Origin: an uncultured Eggerthellaceae bacterium
GTDB taxonomy: Bacteria > Actinomycetota > Coriobacteriia > Coriobacteriales > Eggerthellaceae
DNA length: 64,000 nucleotides
Direction of reading: 5' to 3'
NCBI GenBank assembly: GCA_934668515.1
Contig: CAKUNS010000007.1
Span: 1-64,000, forward strand
The position numbers were made by a program, and so were the translations under genes. The notes under the pieces were generated by a model. The model did no database searches. It worked only from the letters and a program-made list of their open reading frames with translations, and was not told the origin of the DNA. Of this stretch, positions 46,708-55,863 are shown one piece after another (positions within the stretch are counted from its first letter, which is position 1; each line of letters starts with the position of its first letter).

Positions 46708-46708
<1 letters not shown>
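45356..46708 (-). CDS. accC: Biotin carboxylase
   Basis: ATP-grasp enzyme that carboxylates biotin on its carrier with bicarbonate and ATP. The 450-residue protein begins MFKKILIANRGEVALRVMRA, has the glycine-rich ATP loop KATAGGGGKGMR near residue 160 and FIEMNTRVQVEHPVSE-type sequence (FMEMNTRVQVEHPV) near residue 285. Its start shares one base with the stop of the upstream carboxyltransferase-BCCP fusion (TAATG), so the two are coupled. It can serve acetyl-CoA carboxylase, a two-subunit pyruvate carboxylase, or both. Confidence 0.95.
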
Positions 46709-48603
<1,895 letters not shown>

Positions 48604-48629
48604 GCACGCACCTCCTCAATGCAGAAGTT

Positions 48630-48651
48630 TTCAAATGAGATTTGAATTATA
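48630..48651 (-). promoter_or_regulatory. acc operon -10 element overlapped by a palindrome
   Basis: On the minus strand TATAAT (48646-48651) is a consensus -10. Immediately downstream, TTCAAAT (48630-48636) and ATTTGAA (48640-48646) form a perfect inverted repeat with a 3-base spacer, covering the expected start of transcription. It is a likely repressor site. The -35 is not clear. Confidence 0.55.
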
Positions 48652-48977
48652 GAAGATAAGCCCAAAGGCGGCATCGTCAAACCTCAACTACACGGATATG
48701 GCGCATAAACGGCCGCTTTGCAGGGGCTTTCGAGCAACGCTGTTTCGGCGATGTTTCGGCAGGGCTCTCACCATGCAAACGCCGCGATCCGTGTCTCGCT
48801 TCTCGATCGGCCGCTTCACTGAAGCAGGGCGCGTTTCGCGCTCCCACCTGCTCGTGCATCAATTCGAACTTGACATGGACAGCTGCATATCAACTTTAAT
48901 TTGATGGACACATCAGTTTGGGGTTGATATTCTTTGATCACGTTGAGTTTTACCCATTTCGAGGAGAGGTCAGTATC
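48652..48977. other. Intergenic stretch between acc operon and thioredoxin
   Basis: A divergent promoter region of about 325 bases. TTGACA at about 48869 is a possible -35 for the thioredoxin gene, without a good -10 at 17 bases. GAGGAGAGG (48961-48969) is its ribosome site. No gene or RNA was recognised. Confidence 0.4.
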
Positions 48978-49301
48978 ATGAAGAAACTTGATGGACCAAG
49001 CTTTGAAGAAATCATCTACGACGACGGCGAGCCCTGCCTGGTCATCTTCAGCCGTCAATCCTGCCATGTGTGCCAGCAGGTTCACCCCAAGATCGAGGAG
49101 CTTTCTGAGGACTCTCAGTACGAGGGCAAGTTCAGCTTCTACGAGGTCGACGTCGAGGAAGAGCCTGGCATGATCTCCCGCTTCTCCTTGAAGGGCGTTC
49201 CGCAGGTCCTGTTCTTCAACGATGGCGAGTTCCTTGGCAAGCTCGCTGGCGATCATCCCATCGAGGAGTACGAAGAGAAGATCGAAGAGATCATCGGCTA
49301 A
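48978..49301 (+). CDS. Thioredoxin-family protein
   Basis: A 107-residue cytosolic thiol-disulfide protein. The active site is Cys29-His-Val-Cys32 (in SRQSCHVCQQ), within a thioredoxin fold that ends with the cis-Pro motif KGVPQVLFF near residue 75. The CHVC dipeptide differs from the CGPC of classical thioredoxins and should change its redox potential. The start at 48978 is chosen because GAGGAGAGG lies nine bases upstream; a longer frame from 48918 lacks a ribosome site. It is followed by its own terminator and has no operon partner. Confidence 0.88.
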   Translation: MKKLDGPSFEEIIYDDGEPCLVIFSRQSCHVCQQVHPKIEELSEDSQYEGKFSFYEVDVEEEPGMISRFSLKGVPQVLFFNDGEFLGKLAGDHPIEEYEEKIEEIIG

Positions 49302-49342
49302 CAGCATTCGCGTCAGCCAAGACGCAAAACCTGTTCCTACCC

Positions 49343-49380
49343 GCCCCGGCTCTCACTTTCTCCCAGAGTCGGGGCATTTT
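49343..49380 (+). terminator. Terminator after thioredoxin
   Basis: GCCCCGGCTCT (49343-49353) pairs with AGAGTCGGGGC (49365-49375) with one G-T pair, followed by ATTTTC. Confidence 0.75.
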
Positions 49381-49404
49381 CATGCCTGAATGCAGATCGG
49401 GCGG

Positions 49405-49935
49405 TTAATCGTCGAACGCCGTGATGGCAGCGCGCATAACCACGGACAGGTCGTCAACCGACCTTTCGAACTGCTCCTGGCTCATGCGCTGCATTATCGA
49501 CATAAGACCGTCGAACGCGAAGGCAATGGCAAGGAAGTCCCTTCGTTTCCCTATTTCGTGCATGGTTATCTGGCGCTGCTCGATGAAATTCGTGATGAAC
49601 TTGCGCCCCAGCACCCCGCTCTCGGCGTCGTTCCTTACGACATTGCGAAGCGGGTTTTGGTACACCTGCTCGCCCAGTTCGCGCAACATGGCGGGAAGCG
49701 CGATATCATCGATGCTTCGATGCGCCATCTGGTCGCAAACCTTTTGAACGACTTCGTCCTCGACCTCGTCGACCACATCGTAGATGTTGCCGTAATGCGA
49801 GTAGAACGCCGGCTTGCTGATCTCGGCACGCTCGCACAGCTCCTTCACCGTGATCTTGTCGACCTCTTTTCCCTCGGCCAGCTCGATTAGGGCATTCCTG
49901 ATGGCTCGACGGGTTTTAACCACGCGCATATCCAT
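49405..49935 (-). CDS. TetR-family transcriptional regulator
   Basis: A 176-residue regulator. The N-terminal helix-turn-helix domain is clear (KTRRAIRNALIELAEGKEV then ITVKELCERAEISKPAFYSHYGN, about residues 8-50). The C-terminal part resembles the TetR_C_7 group. The promoter region carries a palindrome CCAATAGT-N10-ACTATTGG some 25-50 bases upstream, so it probably controls itself and perhaps the divergent 86-residue protein gene. Ligand unknown. Confidence 0.9.
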   Translation of the reverse strand: MDMRVVKTRRAIRNALIELAEGKEVDKITVKELCERAEISKPAFYSHYGNIYDVVDEVEDEVVQKVCDQMAHRSIDDIALPAMLRELGEQVYQNPLRNVVRNDAESGVLGRKFITNFIEQRQITMHEIGKRRDFLAIAFAFDGLMSIMQRMSQEQFERSVDDLSVVMRAAITAFDD

Positions 49936-49959
49936 AGAGGTATCCTCACTTTTTATTAC

Positions 49960-50041
49960 CCAATAGTTAGTTATCTTACTATTGGAAGTAAATTGCCTAT
50001 TGATTGCTTCCTCTCCTCGTACAATTATATTACTGCAGTAA
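49960..50041. promoter_or_regulatory. Palindromes and promoter between TetR and the 86-residue protein gene
   Basis: CCAATAGT (49960-49967) and ACTATTGG (49978-49985) form a perfect inverted repeat, a likely TetR operator. On the plus strand TTGCTT (50004-50009) and TATATT (50026-50031), spacing 16, form a possible promoter. The perfect 12-base palindrome TTACTGCAGTAA (50030-50041) covers its start region. Confidence 0.5.
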
Positions 50042-50275
50042 GGAAATGATTACGGGAATCGCGAGTACCTGAGCGGTCAAGGAAAGAAGAAGACACCGAG
50101 ACTCTCCGCGAAAAACGCTCCCTTGATCCTTGCCGAAACATAAACCAACCCGTTCATCTAACGTTGACGAACAGTTCACCTTCCGCAGCGAAGATAACGT
50201 CAACGGCAAGATGAAACCGAAACAGTTTTAAAGGACTTGCGCGGGAAACCGAGCAAGATGACGAAAGGACACATC
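50042..50275 (+). other. Long leader of the 86-residue protein gene
   Basis: If the promoter at 50004-50031 is right, the mRNA has a leader of about 235 bases. CGTTGACG (50162-50169) and CGTCAACG (50198-50205) form an 8-bp inverted repeat in it. I could not match it to a known riboswitch. Confidence 0.35.
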
Positions 50276-50536
50276 ATGTCGAACGAAACCAGCTACGAGT
50301 ACAAGACCATCACCGTCTCCCGCAGCGACGCATCCACCACGAAAGACGCCTTCGAGCTGATGGGCTGGGAGCCCGTCGATGCTAACGAAGCCGGCAGCAC
50401 CACCGTTACGCTGAACTTCCGTCGCGAGCAGAAGCAAATCAACCGTGGTCGCGTCATCAGCATGAGGCAGCACAACCGCGACGCCTTCTCCGTTGCTGCA
50501 ACCGCAGCTCGCCGCGCTCTTGCCGCCATGCACTAG
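50276..50536 (+). CDS. Unknown 86-residue protein
   Basis: A small basic, soluble protein with a beta-like N-terminal half (YEYKTITVSR, then ELMGWEPVD and TTVTLNFRR) and an Arg/Ala-rich helical second half. The stretch with a GWEPV core is reminiscent of the small DUF4177-type fold, but the match is too weak to assign. The ATG is preceded by GAAAGGAC at a good distance; an earlier in-frame ATG lacks a site. It has its own promoter region and terminator, so it is a single-gene unit. Function unknown. Confidence 0.7.
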   Translation: MSNETSYEYKTITVSRSDASTTKDAFELMGWEPVDANEAGSTTVTLNFRREQKQINRGRVISMRQHNRDAFSVAATAARRALAAMH

Positions 50537-50629
50537 TTCATTCGGCCTAGCATGCCGCCCGCGGCACCTCCCATCGCCGCAATAACAACCGTTCGCTACC
50601 CTTCCCCTTTAGTGAACGGGCTCAGCTTG

Positions 50630-50657
50630 AACCCCGACGATTATTCGTCGGGGTTCG
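50630..50657 (+). terminator. Terminator after the 86-residue protein gene
   Basis: A perfect 11-bp stem, AACCCCGACGA (50630-50640) with TCGTCGGGGTT (50645-50655), 4-base loop, then CGTCGTTTCTT. Confidence 0.75.
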
Positions 50658-50779
50658 TCGTTTCTTGAGAATGTAAAAGTGGATGTTCGGCCTGCAAGAA
50701 AACCCGCTCAGCAACCTCTGCAAGCCTATGTCATCCTAGAGCGGCTAAACCAATGCGCGTTCACCAGAAACAAGCTTTC

Positions 50780-50820
50780 TATCTGCGAATTTATCTTGCG
50801 TTTATCTTCGACGGTATACT
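50780..50820 (+). promoter_or_regulatory. Response-regulator promoter with direct repeats
   Basis: TATCT recurs at 50780-50784, 50792-50796 and 50803-50807; the last two are parts of TTTATCTT repeats exactly 11 bases apart. A TATACT -10 follows at 50815-50820. There is no -35 match, so activation by a PhoB/OmpR-type dimer at the repeats is likely. The rest of 50658-50912 shows no gene. Confidence 0.5.
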
Positions 50821-50912
50821 GAACGCAATCCGCATGGCGCTTTATGCGAAGCATCCGCTCCAACGCACGACGCCAGCCGAGCGCGCACCGTCGACCAACC
50901 GAAGGAACCCAC

Positions 50913-51593
50913 ATGGTCACCATCCTGATTGCCGAAGACGACAAGAACGCGAACAAGCTTATCTGTGCCGTGCTGCGCCACGCCGGATACGAACCGGTCT
51001 CGGCTGCCGACGGCGCCGCAGCGCTTGAAGCACTCGAGAAAACGCACATCGACCTGGTCATCAGCGACGTCATGATGCCGAACGTCGATGGTTTCGAACT
51101 CGTTCGCACCATGCGCGCCAACGGATACGACCAGCCCATCCTCATGCTGACAGCCCGTCTTGAACAGCAGGATAAACGCGCTGGTTTCATCGCCGGGGCC
51201 GACGATTACCTCACCAAGCCCGCAGACATGCAAGAACTGGTTCTTCGCGTGAAGGCTCTGTTGCGCCGCGCGAACGTCTTCGACGAGAAGCGCATCACCA
51301 TCGGCGCAGCCGTCCTTGACGAAACCGACTACTCGGTCGCGCGTGGGCACGTTCGCGAAGAGCTCCCGCCCAAGGAATTCCAGCTGCTATTCAAACTGCT
51401 GGCCAACCCGGGACGCACCTTCACGCGCGCTCAACTGCTTGACGACGTATGGGGCTGGGATACCGACAGCGCAGAAAGCACGGTGAACGTGCACATCAAC
51501 CGCCTGCGTACCCGCTTCGCCGATTGGGACGACTTCGAAATTCAAACCGTACGCGGCCTTGGATATCGCGCCGTCGTCAACGAAAGCAAGTGA
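50913..51593 (+). CDS. OmpR-family response regulator
   Basis: A 226-residue two-component regulator. The receiver domain has the acidic pocket in IAEDD (residues 6-10), the phospho-accepting Asp52 in VISDVMMPN and the Lys in YLTKP. The C-terminal winged-helix DNA-binding domain (about residues 125-222) ends RTVRGLGYRAV-like (IQTVRGLGYRAV). The start at 50913 is chosen for its AAGGAA site and fit to the receiver domain. The partner kinase begins one base after its stop. The direct repeats at its promoter suggest self-activation. Confidence 0.95.
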   Translation: MVTILIAEDDKNANKLICAVLRHAGYEPVSAADGAAALEALEKTHIDLVISDVMMPNVDGFELVRTMRANGYDQPILMLTARLEQQDKRAGFIAGADDYLTKPADMQELVLRVKALLRRANVFDEKRITIGAAVLDETDYSVARGHVREELPPKEFQLLFKLLANPGRTFTRAQLLDDVWGWDTDSAESTVNVHINRLRTRFADWDDFEIQTVRGLGYRAVVNESK

Positions 51594-51594
51594 T

Positions 51595-52791
51595 ATGGAA
51601 GCCAAACTTGACACCCAAGCGACAATCGATGCTCTTGAAGCCGCCATCGACGCTCTAAAAGCGGCCAAGGACGACCTTCCCGACGCAACGAGGCCCGCGC
51701 CCCAACGCGCCCAGTTGCGAAGCCCTCATCCCAAGCGCCTTCGCGGCATGGCAATGATCGGTATCTTCATGCTTATCCTTGAAGCATTCATTATGATCGT
51801 GCTAACCGCTGCTTCATTTCTTGGCGGCGATCCGTTCGAGCTAAGCGCTGTAGGCGGCGAGACGTTCCTTGTGCTCCCCCGTTCAAGCATGAGCATGATC
51901 GCGTTGCTGTCACTTCTGCTTGCCGTCGTGATCTCCGTCGCCATCGAACGCACCATCGTTAAGCCCATGCGTAACATGACCTGGCACATGGGAGAGCTGG
52001 CGAAAGGCGACTTCTCTATCCGTATGCCCCCGAACGAGCGGATCGAGATCAACGAGGCGAAGCAGTTCACCAAGTCGTTCAACAAGGCCGCCGAGGAACT
52101 CTCGGGAATCGAGATAATGCGCGCCAATTTCATCAGCGACTTCTCGCATGAGTTTCGCACGCCCATCGCTTCGATCAGCGGTTTTGCGCAATTGCTTCGC
52201 GACCAGGATCTTTCTGAAGAAGAACGCGAAGAGTACCTGGATATCATCATCGACGAATCGAAACGGCTCTCGAGCTTGTCGGAAGATATCCTTAACCTGT
52301 CGCGTATGGAGTCCTCCAGCATCCTAACGAACGTCGGCACCGTGGACGTGGCGGAAGGCCTTCGCCGTAGCATCGCCATTGTCGAGCCGAACGCCAACGA
52401 GAAGAACATCGCCATCAGCGTCGACATCAACGAAGCGGAACTGGTTGGAAACGCCGACTATCTTAGTCAGCTTTGGACGAATATCATGCAAAACGCCGTC
52501 AAATTCACGCCGGAAAACGGCCATATCGACGTATCGCTCAAAACCGCGCAGGATGCAAAGAACCGCACAGTGACCTGCACTATCTCCGACAATGGTTGCG
52601 GCATGGACGGGACTACGCGCGCCCACCTGTTCGAGCGCTTCTATCAGGGCGACACCTCGCATGCGCAAGAGGGAAACGGGCTTGGACTTGCCCTTTGCAA
52701 GCGAATCGTCGATCTGCACGGCGGCACCATCCGCGTGAAAAGCACTCTGGGCAAAGGCTCGACCTTCATTGTGACGCTCCCCTGCGACTAG
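51595..52791 (+). CDS. Sensor histidine kinase
   Basis: A 398-residue membrane sensor. An N-terminal cytoplasmic helix (about 45 residues, Ala/Asp-rich) leads to two membrane helices (about 54-78 and 98-118) with only ~20 residues outside, so the signal is probably sensed in or near the membrane. A HAMP linker, a HisKA domain with His185 in DFSHEFRTP, and a HATPase domain (N box near LWTNIMQNAVKF, G boxes DNGCGM and GNGLGLALCK) follow. It starts one base after the response-regulator stop. The signal is unknown. Confidence 0.94.
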   Translation: MEAKLDTQATIDALEAAIDALKAAKDDLPDATRPAPQRAQLRSPHPKRLRGMAMIGIFMLILEAFIMIVLTAASFLGGDPFELSAVGGETFLVLPRSSMSMIALLSLLLAVVISVAIERTIVKPMRNMTWHMGELAKGDFSIRMPPNERIEINEAKQFTKSFNKAAEELSGIEIMRANFISDFSHEFRTPIASISGFAQLLRDQDLSEEEREEYLDIIIDESKRLSSLSEDILNLSRMESSSILTNVGTVDVAEGLRRSIAIVEPNANEKNIAISVDINEAELVGNADYLSQLWTNIMQNAVKFTPENGHIDVSLKTAQDAKNRTVTCTISDNGCGMDGTTRAHLFERFYQGDTSHAQEGNGLGLALCKRIVDLHGGTIRVKSTLGKGSTFIVTLPCD

Positions 52792-52810
52792 GGCAGCTGC
52801 CAACAACACA

Positions 52811-52849
52811 TCAAGCAAAAACGAAGGGCCGCCATACGGCGGCCCTTCG
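52811..52849. terminator. Terminator between the sensor kinase and first phosphatase gene
   Basis: A perfect 12-bp stem (52822-52833 with 52838-52849). On the minus strand TTTTTGC follows, so it ends the phosphatase gene; it could also end the convergent kinase transcript. Confidence 0.7.
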
Positions 52850-52873
52850 AACAGATTTGCCAATCGCTTGGCT

Positions 52874-54979
52874 TTACAGCTCCTCGGTAAGGATGCTGTA
52901 GGCAGGTGCGCCCTCGCACTGAGCCGGGAAGCGAACACCCAGCAAAGCGGCAGCGGTCGGGGCAACGTCAACCTCGCGAGGATACAGCTGCATCTCGAAA
53001 CCTTCCTTGATACCGGCGCCTGCGGCGACGAAGATCGGGGAAGTCGAGGTGTCCTGAGCGCCCTCGGCGGTGGACAGCGACTCACCATGGTCGTAAACGT
53101 AGTTCTCGTTCACGCAGAAGACGATGTCGGCACCGGTGTAGGGGCCGCCCAGGCCAAGAAGCTTGGCGTCCTTCTGATGGAATGCGAACTCGACGACGCG
53201 ATGGTTGGTGAACGGATCGCGATAGCTGTACAGATCGGAGATGATCTGCTCTTCCAGCTCGTACTTGTCGGCGGGATCGACGATGCCGTGACGGTCGCGG
53301 CCCTTCAGGTTAATGAAGATGGAGTTGCCGCCCATCTGGATAGCGCGGGTCTTCTCCCAGTCGATGTCGGCGGTGTCCTGCTGGTACTTGTCCTTCTTCA
53401 TGACCGTGTAACCAAGCTCGCACATAACGCCGGCGTTGACGCCGTAGTTGTCGCCGATCAGCGGATCGAAGTCCTCGTTGCGGGAAACCAGGCCGTGGTC
53501 GGAGAACAGAAGGATGGTCCAGCCTTCGTCAAGCAGGTGCAGGAACTCGCCGATGTACTCGTCGCAAGCCTTGTACGTGCCGATAGCGCACTGGTAAATC
53601 TCTTCCTCGGTATAGCGGCTGTCGTAGCGCTCCTTCATAACGTTCATGTAGGTGTGACCGGACATGTCAACCAGGTGATAGTGGCTGAAGATAACCTCGA
53701 CGCCGTGCTCCTTGATCATGTAGTTCAAGCAGTCGGACTGCCACTTGCCAGCCTGACGCCACATCTCAAGGTTGCAATCGTTCATGATGCGGTAGTCGTT
53801 GGCGATCTGACCCGTGGGGACCGGAGGACCGAACTTCTTGGTGCACTCGTCGAAGATCCACTGCGGATACCACGGACGGTTGTCGTCGGCGCTGAACGCG
53901 GCGGAGTACCACAGGCGAAGCCTGCTGCCGTCCTCGGCAAGATCGAGCAGGCGCATGTTGCGAACAACGTGCTCGAGCGAGCCGTCGCGGGTGGGGCTCA
54001 TGTCGGGAACGTTAGCGGTGTAGACGTCCTTCTCAAGCACGACCATGGGCTGCTCGATTTCCTTGGTATGGTAAATAGCAAGGCGATCGTAAATGCCCTC
54101 GTCGTTCTTCAGGATCAGGCAGGGTGCGGGAACATGACCCATGACCTTGAACCAGGTGATTTCCTTGGCGCCCTCGGGAACCTCGAAGCCCCAGCCTTCC
54201 GGCTCGGTGATGGTGGACATGGTGATGTTCTTGGGGTACTTGTGAAGGTCGTCCATCTGGGAACGGTTGCCAAGCAGAACCTCGGTGCGGTAATTCAGAC
54301 CCGGGGCGTCAGGCTTGAAGCCTTGGAAGTCACCAACCTCATCAATGAACTGAGCGATAAGCTCGTCCCAGTAATCCTGATGATGCGGCGGCTTAACGCG
54401 GGAGCTCTTGTAGCTCTTGATCTTCTCGTCGCCGACGAGCTCGTCGGTGTCATTAGCCGCACTGTAATAGAACTTGGTTGCGGGAACCTTATCGCTGGCG
54501 AAAACGACGCCCTCCATGTCGCGCATAGCGTAGCCGAAGCCCAAAGCTCCCGGGCTGGTGCCGTCGACGACCATCAGGTTCTCGGAGTCGCTGGTCGGAG
54601 GCCAAGCGCCACCGGGCCAGTGCCAAACAAGCGTCTTCTTGCCGGCTTCAGCGGTGATGTTCCACAGCGGCTCAGCCTTGACGTTGTTGGAGTAAATGCC
54701 GGCGAAGTTGATGTCCAACTCGCCCTTCTTGGTGATGTTGAAGTCCTCAACACCATGGGTCATGGGCGTGGCGCCCGTAGCAAGCGTGGTCCACATCGGC
54801 GGGGTAACCGTGGGGATGCCGCCAAGCAGCATGAGGTCCTCACGGGCAGCGCCCTTGTCGATGAGCTTCTGGGTGTTGGGCATGTAGCCCTCTTTAAGCA
54901 TACGCTTGGTGAACTTCGGATCCATGCCGTCGATGCCCAGCAGAAGCACCTTCTCGCTCAAACCCTTTGATCTAAGCAT
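52874..54979 (-). CDS. Alkaline-phosphatase-superfamily hydrolase, paralogue A
   Basis: A 701-residue enzyme of the phosphodiesterase/phosphatase superfamily. Metal and catalytic elements are visible: Asp17 in LLGIDGMDP, the nucleophile Thr (about residue 64) in TPPMWTTLATG, a metal pair in SHYHLVDMSGH, LLFSDHGLV, and a late YDHGESLSTAEG then REVDVAPTAAALLGV. No signal peptide is seen, so it is probably cytosolic. It is very like paralogue B and more distantly like C. The start at 54979 has GGAGG. The substrate (a phosphate, phosphonate or sulfate ester) cannot be told. A divergent TetR gene lies upstream. Confidence 0.87.
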   Translation of the reverse strand: MLRSKGLSEKVLLLGIDGMDPKFTKRMLKEGYMPNTQKLIDKGAAREDLMLLGGIPTVTPPMWTTLATGATPMTHGVEDFNITKKGELDINFAGIYSNNVKAEPLWNITAEAGKKTLVWHWPGGAWPPTSDSENLMVVDGTSPGALGFGYAMRDMEGVVFASDKVPATKFYYSAANDTDELVGDEKIKSYKSSRVKPPHHQDYWDELIAQFIDEVGDFQGFKPDAPGLNYRTEVLLGNRSQMDDLHKYPKNITMSTITEPEGWGFEVPEGAKEITWFKVMGHVPAPCLILKNDEGIYDRLAIYHTKEIEQPMVVLEKDVYTANVPDMSPTRDGSLEHVVRNMRLLDLAEDGSRLRLWYSAAFSADDNRPWYPQWIFDECTKKFGPPVPTGQIANDYRIMNDCNLEMWRQAGKWQSDCLNYMIKEHGVEVIFSHYHLVDMSGHTYMNVMKERYDSRYTEEEIYQCAIGTYKACDEYIGEFLHLLDEGWTILLFSDHGLVSRNEDFDPLIGDNYGVNAGVMCELGYTVMKKDKYQQDTADIDWEKTRAIQMGGNSIFINLKGRDRHGIVDPADKYELEEQIISDLYSYRDPFTNHRVVEFAFHQKDAKLLGLGGPYTGADIVFCVNENYVYDHGESLSTAEGAQDTSTSPIFVAAGAGIKEGFEMQLYPREVDVAPTAAALLGVRFPAQCEGAPAYSILTEEL

Positions 54980-55058
54980 ATTTCCCTCCCTTTCCATGAC
55001 GGAAACCGATATGATCAGTTTACCGACCTGAGTTCGTACAGGAAATCAGCAAACAAGG

Positions 55059-55089
55059 CACTTTTGTTCGAACATTTTTTGCGAAAGTG
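55059..55089. promoter_or_regulatory. Nested inverted repeats upstream of phosphatase A and TetR
   Basis: CACTTT (55059-55064) and AAAGTG (55084-55089) enclose the perfect 10-base palindrome TGTTCGAACA (55065-55074). It lies in the 209-base divergent region and is a candidate operator for the TetR protein encoded at 55189. Confidence 0.4.
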
Positions 55090-55188
55090 TTCAAGCTAGC
55101 GGAATACTCAAGGTCAACCAACTGCAATATTCCGCACCGACGCGCTACCCGTCCACTACTGCCGAAACCAAACTGGAAGAAGAAGACA

Positions 55189-55770
55189 ATGGCAACAACG
55201 AACGCCAAGCAGAAGATCAAAGACGCACTGGTAGATCTCCTTGACGAGAAGGATTTCGAGAAGATCTCGATCCTGGACATCGTGCGCCGCGCCGGTGTCG
55301 GGCGAAGCACGTACTACTACCACTATTTTGAACAGAGGGAAGTTCTTGAGGACGTTTTCAACGATGTGTTCGAGCGATTCTGCGACACTCAGCGCGACGT
55401 AACCGAACCGCCCGACGGACAGGAAGCATTCGACGGCGAAAATGCTCTTTATCACATCTCCGCCTCGATGGTTGACTATCTTCTTGCTAGCAAGGACTTC
55501 CTGCAAACCCTGTTTTTCGGAAGCGTTTCCAGGGAATTCGCCGAAGGCTACCGCGACTACTTCGTTCGTACCTATTCGATCATCCACTCTAGCGAAAGCG
55601 TTTACGATCGGTACATGTGCAATTACCTATGCGCAGGGCAATACCATTTGCTTGAAACCATGGTTCAAAATGGCTGCGAGGCAGATCGCGACGACATGAT
55701 CAAGCTGCTGTACGACATCAACTACCTGGTAGCGGAAGGCATCGAAAAGCACCACGACGACATCGCATAG
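55189..55770 (+). CDS. TetR-family transcriptional regulator
   Basis: A 193-residue regulator. The helix-turn-helix domain is in residues about 8-55 (IKDALVDLLDEKDFEKISI then VRRAGVGRSTYYYHYFEQRE). The C-terminal ligand/dimer part (FLQTLFFGSVSREFAEGYRDYF) resembles TetR_C_7-type regulators. It is transcribed divergently from phosphatase A and convergently with the MFS gene, so it is the likely local regulator of this locus. The start at 55189 has a GAAGAAGA-type site. A longer frame into the intergenic region is rejected. Confidence 0.9.
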   Translation: MATTNAKQKIKDALVDLLDEKDFEKISILDIVRRAGVGRSTYYYHYFEQREVLEDVFNDVFERFCDTQRDVTEPPDGQEAFDGENALYHISASMVDYLLASKDFLQTLFFGSVSREFAEGYRDYFVRTYSIIHSSESVYDRYMCNYLCAGQYHLLETMVQNGCEADRDDMIKLLYDINYLVAEGIEKHHDDIA

Positions 55771-55798
55771 CACTTCGATAGCGGCTGTAAAACACGCA

Positions 55799-55836
55799 AA
55801 CGGGCTGCAAGGTAGCCCCTGCAGCCCGTTGGTTTT
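55799..55836. terminator. Bidirectional terminator between TetR and MFS genes
   Basis: A perfect 11-bp stem (55799-55809 with 55820-55830); GGTTTTC follows on the plus strand and TTTGCGTGTTTT on the minus strand. It can end both convergent genes. Confidence 0.75.
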
Positions 55837-55863
55837 CGTGCAGCCTGCACGATTGAACTGGCT

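Noticed and set aside
55065..55074. TGTTCGAACA as a LexA/SOS box.
   Set aside because: The half-sites are in the wrong order (GTTC then GAAC) for the GAAC-N4-GTTC box; a TetR operator is more likely.
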